From JASHPR01 sp963815375 (lineage in GTDB: Bacteria; Actinomycetota; Actinomycetes; Streptosporangiales; Streptosporangiaceae): DNA of 64,000 bases. The stretch lies in assembly GCA_963815375.1 (NCBI GenBank), contig CAWFGX010000012.1:124001-188000 (forward strand), written 5' to 3'. Under the pieces are notes generated by a model that was not told the origin of the DNA, did no database searches, and worked only from the letters and a program-made list of their open reading frames with translations. Position numbers and translations under genes: made by a program. Positions 34,339-43,557 of this stretch are shown here, piece after piece (position 1 is the first letter of the stretch; each line of letters opens with the position of its first letter).

Positions 34339-35613
34339 ATGCCTGTGCCGCGACGCTATCCCCGGCGGATCGCGACCGTCAGCGTCCATACTTCACCGCT
34401 TGAGCAGCCGGGTACCGGTGATGCTGGCGGCCTGAACGTGTACGTCGTCGAGGTAGCCAGGCGCCTGGCAGCCCGCGGCGTCGAGGTCGACATCTTCACT
34501 CGCGCCGTGTCCAGGGACGTGCCTCCTGTGGCCGAGCTAGCTCCTGGCGTGCTGGTGCGGCACCTGGCTGCGGGACCGTTCGAGGACCTGGACAAAGCCG
34601 ATCTTCCCGGACAGCTCTGTCACTTCACCTTCGAGGTGCTGCGGGCCGAGGCGGCCTACGCGCCAGGCCGGTACGACGTCGTGCACGGGCACTACTGGCT
34701 ATCCGGCCAGGTCGGCGCCGTGGCCAAAGAACGGTGGGGTGTCCCGTTCGTGCAGTCCATGCACACCCTGGGCAGGGTAAAGAACGCTGCCCTTGCCGAC
34801 GGTGACGCACCAGAGCCGCCGGTCCGGCTGCGTGGCGAGACCGAGGTCGTGGCCGCGGCCGACCGTTTGGTGGCGAACACCGACGACGAGGCCAAACAGC
34901 TCATAAACCTGTACGACGCGGACCCAGAGCGGGTGCGGATCATCAACCCCGGTGTCGACCTGGGGGTGTTCCGGCCCGGCTCTCAGGCCAAGGCCCGGCG
35001 CCGGCTCGGCCTGCCAGCCGACGCAGTCGTGCTCGTCTTCGCCGGGCGGGTGCAGCCGCTGAAGGCTCCGCACGTGGTGCTGCAGGCGGCGGCCCAGATC
35101 GCCCGGGACGACCCTGGCCTGGCTTCCCGGCTGAGGGTCGCGTTCGTGGGCGGGCCCAGCGGGACCGGGCGCGCCGACCCGGACGGGCTGAGCGAACTGG
35201 CGGCTGCGCTCGGGATCTCCGGGATGGTCCGGCTGGAGCCGCCGTGCCCGCAATCGGAGCTGGCCGAGTGGTACCGGGCCGCGACCCTTGTGATGGTGCC
35301 GTCCCGTTCGGAGTCGTTCGGCCTGGTCGCCATGGAGGCGCAGGCCTGCGGCACGCCGGTGGTGGCCGCGGCGGTCGGCGGGCTGCGCACGGCCGTGGCT
35401 GACGGCGTCTCAGGGAAACTCGTGGACTCGTGCGATCCTGCCGCCTACGCGCACGTCGTCCGCGACCTGGTCACGCACCCCGCGACGCTGGCCAGGCTGG
35501 CGAGCGGTGCCCGCGAGCATGCGTCACGGTTCGGCTGGACCGTGACCGTTGACCGGCTGCTGAACCTCTACGCCGGGGTCATGGCCGGAGCCGCTCAGGC
35601 GGTGGATGCTTGA
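34339..35613 (+). CDS. mshA: D-inositol-3-phosphate glycosyltransferase (mycothiol synthesis)
   Basis: 424 aa; GGAGGTGT directly precedes the ATG. A GT4 GT-B fold with the MshA-typical opening VHTSPLEQPGTGDAGGLNVY, QSMHTLGRVKN, and the donor site SRSESFGLVAMEAQACGTPV (E-x7-E). It joins UDP-GlcNAc to inositol 3-phosphate, the first step of mycothiol synthesis. This gene is strong evidence for an actinomycete. Its TGA overlaps the TTG start of ybjN. Confidence 0.95.
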   Translation: MPVPRRYPRRIATVSVHTSPLEQPGTGDAGGLNVYVVEVARRLAARGVEVDIFTRAVSRDVPPVAELAPGVLVRHLAAGPFEDLDKADLPGQLCHFTFEVLRAEAAYAPGRYDVVHGHYWLSGQVGAVAKERWGVPFVQSMHTLGRVKNAALADGDAPEPPVRLRGETEVVAAADRLVANTDDEAKQLINLYDADPERVRIINPGVDLGVFRPGSQAKARRRLGLPADAVVLVFAGRVQPLKAPHVVLQAAAQIARDDPGLASRLRVAFVGGPSGTGRADPDGLSELAAALGISGMVRLEPPCPQSELAEWYRAATLVMVPSRSESFGLVAMEAQACGTPVVAAAVGGLRTAVADGVSGKLVDSCDPAAYAHVVRDLVTHPATLARLASGAREHASRFGWTVTVDRLLNLYAGVMAGAAQAVDA

Positions 35614-36122
35614 CGGCCAGCGATGCCAGCGAGGCCGTCGAGGCAGCCCTGGCCGACCTGGGCCTGTCGTTCGAGTCGCCGCGGCCAGGGGCCTACCTGG
35701 TGCGGCTCGAGGGCCAGCACAAGCTCGCGACGATGACCTGGCTCATCGCGGGGACGCACAGCCTGCACGTGGAGGCGTTCTTCTGCCGACGGCCCGACGA
35801 GAACCATGCGGCGTTCTACAGGTTCCTGCTCGAGCGGGGTGGCCGGATGTACGGGGTGCACTTCGCCCTCGACCCGGCGGGCGACGTCTACCTGGTGGGC
35901 CGGCAGTCACTGGCCTCGATCAGCACCGAGGAGATCGACCGGCTGCTCGGGTGTGTGCTCAGCTACTCCGACGACAACTTTGACCAGGCCCTGCGGCTCG
36001 GGTTCGCGTCCTCGATCCGCCGGGAGTGGGCGTGGCGGGTCAAGCGCGGCGAGAGCCTGGCCAACCTGCGGGCGTTCGCCCGTCTCGCCGACGCTAACGG
36101 TGGTGGCGAGGAGGCGGAGTGA
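35610..36122 (+). CDS. YbjN domain-containing protein
   Basis: 170 aa. The TTG start overlaps the mshA stop (TTGA). GAYLVRLEGQHKLATMTWLI, HAAFYRFLLERGGRMYGVHF, DPAGDVYLVGRQSL and the final FDQALRLGFASSIRREWAWR are characteristic of the YbjN family linked to mshA in actinobacteria, with a type III secretion chaperone-like fold. Its function is unsettled. The 3' end overlaps the convergent phosphoesterase gene by 29 bp. Confidence 0.88.
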   Translation: MTASDASEAVEAALADLGLSFESPRPGAYLVRLEGQHKLATMTWLIAGTHSLHVEAFFCRRPDENHAAFYRFLLERGGRMYGVHFALDPAGDVYLVGRQSLASISTEEIDRLLGCVLSYSDDNFDQALRLGFASSIRREWAWRVKRGESLANLRAFARLADANGGGEEAE

Positions 36123-37521
36123 CTGAGCCGGGCGGCGGGATCGTGCCCGGGCCTGAGGTGTTGCAGGACAGCGCGCTCGGGTCGGTGTCCAGCAGCGGCT
36201 CAGCCAGCCTCGGCGGGCGCAGGAACGCGGGCCGCCGCAGGTCGAGCATGTCGAGCATGTTCGCTGCGTTGGCATCCCGGTAGGTCATGGCGGGCAGGTT
36301 CCACTTCGCTTCCACCAGCGCGCAGATGCTGGTGTGGTCGAAGACCCGGTGCGACACGTAGAACGGCCTGGCCCAGGGTGACACGACCGCGCACGGCACC
36401 CGGAACCCGTACTGCGCGAAGCCGTTGTAGGCCGACTCCCCGGCTGGGACGTCCGGCGGGATGTCGTCGGGGGCGATGGCTGGCGGCGGCGGCACGTGGT
36501 CGTAGTACCCGCCGTGCTCGTCGTAGTTCCAGATCAGCAGTGTCTTGCTCCACTCGGGCCCGCTCATCACGGCGTTAATGACCTGCGCAGCGAACTGCTC
36601 GCCCTGGGCGATGTTCTGCGGGTCCTCCTCCGACATGACGTTGTAGTCCGGCTCGACGATGCAGTAGCCCGGCAGGTTGCCGGCCGCGGCGTCGGCGAAG
36701 AACTGCGTTGTGGGAACGGTCTTACCGGGGTTGTTGAAGTAGGCGGGCGGGTACAGCAGCACGGTCGCCGCGGGCAGGGTGGTGCCGTCGTCCTCCAGGA
36801 AGCTGGTGTAGTAGTCCTTCCACGTGATGCCGAAGGAGTTGAGGCGGTCGAACAGCGTGCCGTTCGCCGGGTAGTCGGTCAGGGCCGGCTGCGTATCGTT
36901 GACCTGGCCGATAGAGGTGGCCCCGATCAGATAGCGCCGGTTGGGGTAGGTCTGGCCGAGTACCGAGCAGAAGTACCGGTCGGCGATCGGGAACGCCGAC
37001 GCCAGCGAGTAGTAGAACGGCTGGTCGGCCTGTTCCCAGTAGCCCATGGAGACCGGCCCGCTGCCGGACTCGACGAACCCGTCGTTGCGACCGTCCGCGA
37101 ACTGAGTATGGCTGTCCAGCCAGTCCTGACCGGGGAAGCCGGTGAGCTGGCAGGTGGTCGGCATCCGGAAGGCATGCTGGATGTCGCCGTTGGCATACGG
37201 GTTGGTGCTGCGCGGCAGCCCGTCGCGGCCGAGCCGGAACCCGTCTGCACCGAACCGGCGCAGCATGCCGAGCTTGTTGTCGTAGGAGTGGTTCTCCATC
37301 ATCAGCACGACGATGTGCTCGATCTGCGGGATCGTGTCAGTGCCCGCAGGGAGCTGCGGGTAGGGAAGGGACCCTGGCTGGCGCAGCGGGTGCCCCCAGC
37401 CGGCCGCCTTGGCCGGCATGCGCCACGCACCCGTCCCGGCAACGGCTCCGGCTGCTAACCCGGCCTTCAGCAGCCCGCGCCTGGTCGGACCTTGTGATTC
37501 GCTGCCCCGCTCCGCGTTCAT
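36094..37521 (-). CDS. Tat-exported phosphoesterase (phospholipase C / acid phosphatase family)
   Basis: 475 aa; GGAGG is 6 bp before the second of two adjacent ATGs. A twin-arginine signal (TRRGLLKAGLAAGAVAG) precedes the PF04185 phosphoesterase domain. Metal and nucleophile motif HIVVLMMENHSYDNKLG, then NYDEHGGYYDHVPPP and SPWARPFYVSHRVFDHTSIC. Such enzymes release phosphate from phospholipids or phosphoesters outside the cell. The proximity to senX3-regX3 makes phosphate control likely, but no PHO box was found in the 180 bp upstream. Confidence 0.88.
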   Translation of the reverse strand: MNAERGSESQGPTRRGLLKAGLAAGAVAGTGAWRMPAKAAGWGHPLRQPGSLPYPQLPAGTDTIPQIEHIVVLMMENHSYDNKLGMLRRFGADGFRLGRDGLPRSTNPYANGDIQHAFRMPTTCQLTGFPGQDWLDSHTQFADGRNDGFVESGSGPVSMGYWEQADQPFYYSLASAFPIADRYFCSVLGQTYPNRRYLIGATSIGQVNDTQPALTDYPANGTLFDRLNSFGITWKDYYTSFLEDDGTTLPAATVLLYPPAYFNNPGKTVPTTQFFADAAAGNLPGYCIVEPDYNVMSEEDPQNIAQGEQFAAQVINAVMSGPEWSKTLLIWNYDEHGGYYDHVPPPPAIAPDDIPPDVPAGESAYNGFAQYGFRVPCAVVSPWARPFYVSHRVFDHTSICALVEAKWNLPAMTYRDANAANMLDMLDLRRPAFLRPPRLAEPLLDTDPSALSCNTSGPGTIPPPGSVTPPPRHHR

Positions 37522-37886
37522 CATGACCCTCCGCATCGCACGGTGATCTGCGCCCATGCTCCAGCAGAGTCTTCCGGGCCGCCGCAACTGGCAGGAGAGG
37601 TCCGGGCGACGAACAGAAGACGCCTGCGTGTCTGGAAATACAACCACTGCCCGGCAGTGCCGCGCCAGGGCCGGGAGCGGCTACCGCCGCGGCGCGCCAG
37701 GGCCGCGAGCGGCCACAGCAACAGCGGCGGCAGGGTAGAAAGAGAGCAGGCAGTGCCCTGGTCGCCTATGGCCCGGCCGACCCTGGATGAAACCGAACCG
37801 GCGTTGCAGCCGTTGTCAGGAGGCAGGGGCGGCAGGACTTGAGCGGGCCCGAGGTCAGGCACCGGGGCGGGCAGAGAGGACGCGCC
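37522..37886. other. Intergenic region between divergent phosphoesterase and electron-transfer operons
   Basis: About 365 bp without a convincing gene. It must hold promoters for both directions. No PHO-box pair, hairpin or repeat was recognised. Confidence 0.4.
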
Positions 37887-38141
37887 ATGCGCCACGATGT
37901 GCGCTTCGCAGCAGCTGCGCGTGACGACGGCATCCGCAAGGTCGGGAAGATCACCTGGCAGGCAGGCCTGGTCGGCGTCCTCAGCTCAGGGCTGATCGCC
38001 CTGGCCTTCGGCGTTCATGCCTCAGCGCAGGCATCGGGATCCGGGACCGGCGGTGGCAACGGCGGTGGGTCGATCAGCGTTCCGGCGCATCCGCCAGCTC
38101 CCGGCCAGGGCGCGGGCAAGGTGACGTCGGGAGGGTCGTGA
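37887..38141 (+). CDS. Small single-pass membrane protein heading the ApbE operon
   Basis: 84 aa; AGAGGA lies 6 bp upstream of the ATG. One membrane helix (WQAGLVGVLSSGLIALAFGV) is followed by a Gly/Ser/Pro-rich exported tail. Its stop overlaps the apbE start (GTGA). No flavinylation motif of the S/T-G-A-T type is visible, so it is not an obvious FMN acceptor. It may anchor or organise the electron-transfer proteins that follow. Confidence 0.6.
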   Translation: MRHDVRFAAAARDDGIRKVGKITWQAGLVGVLSSGLIALAFGVHASAQASGSGTGGGNGGGSISVPAHPPAPGQGAGKVTSGGS

Positions 38142-39109
38142 CGGCCGACGCTGACACCGGAACGTTCCGTGTCTTCGGCACAACGGCTGTCCTGCTCGTC
38201 ACCGAGCCGGGCAGCCTCAGCGCAGCACGTGCCATCGCCGACTCCGAGCTTGCCGCCGTTGATCAGGCGTGCAGCCGATTCCGGCCCGACTCCGAGCTTT
38301 CTATCCTGAACGCTGCCGACGGCGCGCCCACCGAAGCAAGCGAGCTGTTCTGCGACCTTATCGAGGCCGCGCTACGCGCAGCGCGGCTCACCGCTGGGGC
38401 AGTCGACCCAACCTGCGGGCTCGCCCTCGCGGCGATCGGCTACGACCGCGACTTCGCCGAGATTCAGGAAGCCGCCGGCTTCCCCGGTGGCCCGGCTGGG
38501 GCAGCCGGACCGGTCCCGGCGCCGGGCCGTGTCCCCGGGTGGCAGAGTGTCCGGCTCGACCGCGGCCGGCGGCTTGTGCAGCTGGCCGACGGGGCCCAGC
38601 TTGACCTGGGGGCGACCGCGAAGGCATGGGCAGCGGACCGCTGCGCCCAGCTCATCTGCGAGGATGCAGGCTGTGGCGTGCTGGTCAGCCTCGGCGGGGA
38701 CATCGCCGTGGCCGGGCCGGCACCCGCTGGGGGATGGCAGGTGCGGGTCACCGACGATCATGCCGCCGGGCCGGAGGCGCCGGGCCAGACGGTCTCGATC
38801 TCATCGGGTGGCCTGGCCACGTCGAGCACGACGGTGCGTTCCTGGGCCTCGGACGGCCAGCGCATGCACCACATCATCGACCCAGCGACCGGACAGCCCG
38901 CTGACTCGTGCTGGCGCACTGTCAGCGTGGCCGCCGGGAACTGCGTGGACGCCAACACCGCGAGCACCGCGGCGATCATCAGGGGTGAGGCTGCCCTGCC
39001 CTGGCTGCGCGATGCCGGCCTGCCAGCCCGGCTGGTCGCGCATGATGGCACAGTCGAGACAACCGCCGGCTGGCCCGCCCCGTCGCCCCCAGCAAGGAGG
39101 CGACAGTGA
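38138..39109 (+). CDS. apbE: FAD:protein FMN transferase
   Basis: 323 aa. The ApbE fold is shown by SRFRPDSELSILNAADGAPT, GAVDPTCG, LDLGATAKAWAADR, GVLVSLGGDIAVAG, ISSGGLATSSTTVRSW and HHIIDPATGQPA (with the conserved His and Asp). It attaches FMN covalently to a Thr/Ser of a partner flavoprotein, outside the membrane. Start and stop overlap the neighbouring genes (GTGA). The likely acceptor is not in this window unless one of the operon proteins uses an unusual site. Confidence 0.9.
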   Translation: MTADADTGTFRVFGTTAVLLVTEPGSLSAARAIADSELAAVDQACSRFRPDSELSILNAADGAPTEASELFCDLIEAALRAARLTAGAVDPTCGLALAAIGYDRDFAEIQEAAGFPGGPAGAAGPVPAPGRVPGWQSVRLDRGRRLVQLADGAQLDLGATAKAWAADRCAQLICEDAGCGVLVSLGGDIAVAGPAPAGGWQVRVTDDHAAGPEAPGQTVSISSGGLATSSTTVRSWASDGQRMHHIIDPATGQPADSCWRTVSVAAGNCVDANTASTAAIIRGEAALPWLRDAGLPARLVAHDGTVETTAGWPAPSPPARRRQ

Positions 39110-39831
39110 AACTCGCGATCGTTGTCACGTCCTCGACACCGCTGTGGTACCTGACGCGGGCCACCGGCCTGGTCGCGCTGGTGCTGCTGACCGCGAGCAT
39201 GGCGCTTGGCCTGCTGTCGTCGGTCCGGTATCAGCGGCCCGCCTGGCCGCGGTTCGTCACCGCGGGCCTGCACCGCAACACTTCGCTGCTCGCGCTGGTC
39301 TTCACCGGGATCCACATCGTCACGACGCTGGCCGACAGCTACGTCCCGATCCGGGTGCAGGACGTGGTGATCCCGTTCATCTCCGTTTACCGGCCGCTGT
39401 GGCTCGGCCTCGGAACTGTCGCTTTCGACCTGATGCTGGCGCTCACCGTCACCAGCCTGCTGCGGACCCGGATGAGCTACCCGACCTGGCGCCTGGTGCA
39501 CTGGTGCTCCTACCTGTGCTGGCCAGTCGCGGTGCTGCACGGTCTGGGCACAGGCACGGATACCCCGGTGCGCTGGGTACTGGCAGTGACCATGGTCTGC
39601 GTCGCCGTGATCGCCGGGCTCACGGCCTGGCGGCTTGCCTACGGGTGGCCGTCGCACGCGGCTGTCAGAGTGGCCGGTGCGGTCGCGCTGGTGCTTGCGC
39701 TGATCGCAGGCGGTATCTGGCTGAACGCCGGACCGCTGCAGCCGGGATGGGCCAGGCGCTCGGGCACGCCGGCCACCCTGATCCGGGGCAAGTCGGGCTC
39801 CGCGCCCGCGGCCGGCGGCGGTTCCGGGTGA
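39106..39831 (+). CDS. Ferric-reductase-like transmembrane cytochrome
   Basis: 241 aa, about six helices. FRD-type b-heme histidines are in AGLHRNTSLLALVFTGIHIV and RLVHWCSYLCWPVAVLHGLG, giving two pairs across the membrane. No FAD/NAD domain follows, so electrons must come from or go to other proteins, presumably the next two gene products. The GTG overlaps the apbE stop (GTGA). Confidence 0.85.
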   Translation: MKLAIVVTSSTPLWYLTRATGLVALVLLTASMALGLLSSVRYQRPAWPRFVTAGLHRNTSLLALVFTGIHIVTTLADSYVPIRVQDVVIPFISVYRPLWLGLGTVAFDLMLALTVTSLLRTRMSYPTWRLVHWCSYLCWPVAVLHGLGTGTDTPVRWVLAVTMVCVAVIAGLTAWRLAYGWPSHAAVRVAGAVALVLALIAGGIWLNAGPLQPGWARRSGTPATLIRGKSGSAPAAGGGSG

Positions 39832-41171
39832 CCCATCCGACGCCACCGCAGGGACTGCCCAGGCTCATCCTGCCCGGCGGGCCGCTGCCGCTCGCCGATC
39901 ACCTCCACAGGTACGGCCCGCTGCCGCTGGGCAACGGGAGCGGAGGGCGCTCCTGGCCTGGCGCTGCCAGCGTGATCGCTGAGGTGGAGCGGGCTGGGCT
40001 GGCGGGGCGCGGAGGCGCGGGTTTCCCCGCCGGGCGCAAGCTGCGTGCCGTCGCGGACAGCAGCAGGAACTCCGGCGGACGCCGGGGCCTGGCCGGGGCC
40101 GTGATCGTCGCGAACGGTTCCGAGTCCGAGCCCGCCAGCGCCAAGGACAGGATGCTGCTGTCACGGGCACCACACCTGGTGCTGGACGGGATCGCGGTAG
40201 CAGCCGGCGCGGTTGGTGCGACCCGCGGCTACCTCAGCCTGCATCCGGGAGGCGACAAGCTGGCCCGACAGCTCGCCGCTGCGATCAGGGAGCGCGCGCG
40301 GCTGGACAGGGTAGAAGTCGAGGTTGTGGTGGGCATGCCGGGATACCTGGCGAGCCAGGAGACGGCCCTGATCAGTCAGCTGAACGGAGGACAGCCGAAG
40401 CCGACGTTCGTGCCGCCCCGGCCGTTCCAGAAGGGAGCACACGGGCGGCCCACCCTGGTGGCCAACGTCGAGACACTGGCCCACATCGCGCTGATCGCCA
40501 GGTTCGGCGCGGACTGGTTCCGCGAGGTCGGATACGCAGGCGCGCAACCTGGCCAGGGCGCCGCCGGATCCGCACTGGTCACAGTCAGCGGCGCGGTCCG
40601 CTGGCCCGGGGTTTACGAGATTGCGCTCGGCATGCTGCTCGGCGAGCTGATGGACCGGGCCGGCGGCCCGTCCGAGCAGCCACAGGCCGTCCTGGCCGGG
40701 GGTTACCTCGGCGGATGGCTGCCCTACGGCAAGGCGCTGAACGTCCCGCTCACCGACCAGTCGCTGCGGGCCGCAGGCGCGGCGCTGGGGCCCGGGGTCC
40801 TGGTAGTGCTGCCGGAGTCTGCCTGCCCGCTCGCCGAGACCGCCTGGATCGCCAGCTATCTGGCCAGCCAGAGCGCGCGCCAGTGCGGCCCATGCAGCAA
40901 CGGGCTGCCCGCTCTGGCCAGCACGCTGCGCCAGATCGCGTTCGGCCGGCCGGACGCCAGGGCGCTGGGCTGGGCGGACCGGCTGATGACGCTGGTCAGC
41001 GGGCGGGGCGCATGCAACTTGCCGGACGGGACCGCGGCGTTCGTTGCCAGCGCACTGACAGTCTTCTCGGCCGAGCTGAAGAGGCATGGTACGTCCGGTC
41101 CCTGCCCCAGGACGCGACGCAGGCCGATGCTGCCCGCTCCTGGCTACGGTTCTGGCGGTCGGCGCCAGTGA
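39828..41171 (+). CDS. NuoF-like SLBB/FMN-binding dehydrogenase subunit with incomplete Fe-S site
   Basis: 447 aa. NuoF features are RGGAGFPAGRKL (FMN/NADH site), VIVANGSESEPASAKDR, an SLBB strand region (LVTVSGAVRWPGVYEIALG) and a C-terminal cluster region. In complex I the cluster is held by C-x2-C-x2-C and a distant Cys. Here QCGPCSNGLP has only the first two, with Gly at the third place, and ACNLPDGT supplies the distant one. It probably passes electrons between NAD(P)H or flavin and the ferredoxin. Both ends overlap neighbours (GTGA). Confidence 0.85.
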   Translation: MTHPTPPQGLPRLILPGGPLPLADHLHRYGPLPLGNGSGGRSWPGAASVIAEVERAGLAGRGGAGFPAGRKLRAVADSSRNSGGRRGLAGAVIVANGSESEPASAKDRMLLSRAPHLVLDGIAVAAGAVGATRGYLSLHPGGDKLARQLAAAIRERARLDRVEVEVVVGMPGYLASQETALISQLNGGQPKPTFVPPRPFQKGAHGRPTLVANVETLAHIALIARFGADWFREVGYAGAQPGQGAAGSALVTVSGAVRWPGVYEIALGMLLGELMDRAGGPSEQPQAVLAGGYLGGWLPYGKALNVPLTDQSLRAAGAALGPGVLVVLPESACPLAETAWIASYLASQSARQCGPCSNGLPALASTLRQIAFGRPDARALGWADRLMTLVSGRGACNLPDGTAAFVASALTVFSAELKRHGTSGPCPRTRRRPMLPAPGYGSGGRRQ

Positions 41172-41374
41172 CCGTGCGGCTGCGTGTCAACCCGATCGCC
41201 TGCGAGGCCCACGGCCTGTGCGCCGAGCTGCTGCCCGAGCTGATCTCCGAGGACCCGTGGGGATACCCGGTCATCGCCCCGGGCCCGGTGCCCGACCGGC
41301 TGGTCCCGCTTGCCCGCCGCGCGGTCGCTCTCTGCCCGACCCTCGCGCTGCTGCTCACCAGCGACGACCGGTAG
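41168..41374 (+). CDS. Small [3Fe-4S]-type ferredoxin
   Basis: 68 aa. VNPIACEAHGLCAELLPEL and VALCPTLAL give a C-x5-C ... CP spacing with Ala-His in place of the second cysteine, the pattern of actinomycete 3Fe-4S ferredoxins. The GTG overlaps the NuoF-like stop, so it is the last gene of the coupled set: membrane peptide, ApbE, cytochrome, NuoF-like protein, ferredoxin. Confidence 0.88.
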   Translation: MTVRLRVNPIACEAHGLCAELLPELISEDPWGYPVIAPGPVPDRLVPLARRAVALCPTLALLLTSDDR

Positions 41375-41395
41375 CGGCCGCCGGACCGATCCCTG

Positions 41396-42256
41396 TCAGC
41401 GGGGTGCGGTGTACACGTTGACCTCGGTGTCCAGCCTGTCGGCCGAGAGAACGCTGTAGCGCACGACAGCCCGCAGGTGCCAGTGCACGGACAAGAAGGG
41501 CGCAATGATCGTCGGTGCCTCGATGGGCACTGGGGCCTCGAACGCGAACTCCTGCGGGCCGCCCAGCTCGACATCGCGTCCTAGCCTCCGGCCCCACACG
41601 GGACGCTGACGCATGCTAACCGTCTGCGTGCGGACGACGAACAGCAGCACTGCCCGCGCACGCACGGGGTGGTGCGGCACGACGCGGACCGTCCCGCGCA
41701 GGGTCTCTCCAGGCCGTCCCCGCAGTGACGCCCCGATCAGCTCGATCTCGCACCGGCGGAAGTGGCGCGAGCGGTGGGCGCCCTCAACGTCCCGGTACAG
41801 CTCTGGCCCGGAGACCAGCAAGGCCGGCGCCTCACTCCGCACAGTCCGGCCGCTTGCCAGCTTGACCTGCGCGCGGACGGCGTACTCGATCCGCCGCCCC
41901 GGGGGCCGTCCGCCGCTGGGGGCCTGCGCCCAGTTGGGCAGCACCGCCTCGCATCCGGCCGTGGCCCCGGCCCGCAGGTCACCGGCCAGGCTCAGGCGGC
42001 TGGTCGCGCCGGTAACGACCCGCTGCGGGGCCCGTGAAGGGGGCGCTGCGCCCCACGGGCCAGCCACGACCTCCGGCTTGCGCAGCCAGACCCTCATCAC
42101 CAGGCCCACCGTGGCCTCGCGGATGCTGCAGTCCTGCAGACTGGTGACAACGACTCGCACGGTGACCGGCCGGCCAACCTCACAGGCCTCAGGCACCGGG
42201 ACGATGGCCAGATTGACCGGCGGCTTGCCAAAGCGGGTTGCGCGCCTGCCGGGCAT
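41396..42256 (-). CDS. Arrestin-like beta-sandwich protein
   Basis: 286 aa. The two halves are each beta-rich. LAIVPVPEACEVGRPVTVRV opens the first; CEIELIGASLRGRPGETLRG opens the second, and APFLSVHWHLRAVVRYSVL is like the end of arrestin/Spo0M-type domains. No signal or membrane segment is seen. It starts 14 bp after the stop of the first WXG/LysM gene on the same strand, so it is probably co-expressed with it and may be a cytosolic scaffold or chaperone. That role is inferred from position. Confidence 0.6.
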   Translation of the reverse strand: MPGRRATRFGKPPVNLAIVPVPEACEVGRPVTVRVVVTSLQDCSIREATVGLVMRVWLRKPEVVAGPWGAAPPSRAPQRVVTGATSRLSLAGDLRAGATAGCEAVLPNWAQAPSGGRPPGRRIEYAVRAQVKLASGRTVRSEAPALLVSGPELYRDVEGAHRSRHFRRCEIELIGASLRGRPGETLRGTVRVVPHHPVRARAVLLFVVRTQTVSMRQRPVWGRRLGRDVELGGPQEFAFEAPVPIEAPTIIAPFLSVHWHLRAVVRYSVLSADRLDTEVNVYTAPR

Positions 42257-42270
42257 GCTGACAGGCGCGG

Positions 42271-43545
42271 TCAGCCGGAGGACGGCGGGTCGATGATGAT
42301 TTGGCCGGTATTGATCAGGTTGGGATCCTTGATCCCGTCAAGCTTCGCGATCTTGTCTATCAGCTTCCAGTTACCGCCCGTGATCCCCCAGAGCGTGTTT
42401 CCTTCATGGACCTTGACCACCGTCGGCGGCGCGGCAGCCGCAGGATCCGTAAACGGCTCCTGCGACACCGACGGCATGGTGGGGGGTGCGCCAGCCTTCG
42501 GGAAGTTGAGCAAGTAGAAGATAGCGCCGGACGGTATGCCGATGCTGCCCCTGAGCACGTCCCCGCCGGTAATCCCGGTGGTGGCGGTCAGGGGGTTCGG
42601 CGGATCGGGCAGCAAGTCAGGCAAATTATTACTGGTCCCAATGTACTTGCTTACGCCCTTCGCACCGAGTCCCATAAGGCCGCCGGTTGCGCCAGAGACA
42701 CCTGCGCTCTCTGCGACTTTCGTCCAGTCGATTGGCTGGCCCTCGATGACCTTCTGTGAGATAGCGGAGCCGAGGGTGCCGCCGAGCGCGCCGTACATGG
42801 CGGAGCCTATGACGGGGCTATTTTTCAGGAAGCTGGCGAGAGCCGGGATCTTCGAGGGGATCTCGCCCATGGCCGCGGTCAGCATGCCGCCGAGCAATAT
42901 ATTGCCGATGTCGTCAGCGTTGTAGTTGGCCGGGTTCCATGGATCCAGGCCCTCTTTCCACTTCGTGAACGCCTCCGAGGCAAACGAGAACGTCGCGCCC
43001 ATGATGAAGCGGGCCGCGACCCTGGTGAGCGCCTCGATTATGTTGTCGAGCACCGCACTGCCGTCGCTGAGCACCTCGCCCAGGGCGGCCAGCAAGCTCA
43101 TTCCCTCTTCGGCGTCGGCTGCGACCTCGGCGGCGGCGGCTAGCTCGGACATCCCGAAGCTGAAGAAAGCCGTGGCGGCAGCGGCTGCGATCGCAATCAG
43201 CGCCATTTCCTTCAGGTGCGCGGCTTGCTTCTGCGCGTTCTCAATCTCGTCGGCGATTTGCAGCAGCGCGCTGGAGACCGCATCGTGGTTGTCGGCGTAA
43301 TTTTTGATCTCGGCGCTGAGGTCGGCCCACGACTTCTGGAACGCCTCGGCGGCCGCCACATCCTGCGAACTCTCCCCGCCGCTGCCCTTCCAGGTCTTCC
43401 CCAGGACGTCCGATACGTGATCCAGCGTGGAAGAAACGCCTCGCAGCGACGACGCCAGCGCCTTGACCGTACCGGCCGCCTGGCGGATGGCCGCAGGATC
43501 ACCGCCGGGGTCGAAGGCCCCCTCGACATCGCTGATTAACGACAT
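42271..43545 (-). CDS. WXG-type putative type VII secreted protein with C-terminal LysM (pair 1)
   Basis: 424 aa. Residues 1-110 form a helical WXG-like domain (GDPAAIRQAAGTVKALASSL, W-x-G in GKTWKGSGGE). A hydrophobic stretch follows (MALIAIAAAAATAFFSFGMS), then a conserved segment (ADDIGNILLGGMLTAAMG), then glycine-rich helices. The end is one LysM (HEGNTLWGITGG ... DPNLINTGQIIID). No Sec or Tat signal is present. The layout is that of T7SS polymorphic proteins, with a wall-binding tip in place of a toxin. It follows its small partner by 12 bp. Confidence 0.72.
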   Translation of the reverse strand: MSLISDVEGAFDPGGDPAAIRQAAGTVKALASSLRGVSSTLDHVSDVLGKTWKGSGGESSQDVAAAEAFQKSWADLSAEIKNYADNHDAVSSALLQIADEIENAQKQAAHLKEMALIAIAAAAATAFFSFGMSELAAAAEVAADAEEGMSLLAALGEVLSDGSAVLDNIIEALTRVAARFIMGATFSFASEAFTKWKEGLDPWNPANYNADDIGNILLGGMLTAAMGEIPSKIPALASFLKNSPVIGSAMYGALGGTLGSAISQKVIEGQPIDWTKVAESAGVSGATGGLMGLGAKGVSKYIGTSNNLPDLLPDPPNPLTATTGITGGDVLRGSIGIPSGAIFYLLNFPKAGAPPTMPSVSQEPFTDPAAAAPPTVVKVHEGNTLWGITGGNWKLIDKIAKLDGIKDPNLINTGQIIIDPPSSG

Positions 43546-43557
43546 GGCGCCCTTCCG

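Noticed and set aside
37522..37886. PHO box upstream of the phosphoesterase
   Set aside because: No adjacent GTTCAC-type 11-bp units were found in this region on either strand.
38487..39827. Upstream extension of the NuoF-like reading frame through apbE and the cytochrome gene
   Set aside because: It is out of frame with two well-supported genes; the GTG at 39828 overlapping the previous stop fits the operon pattern.
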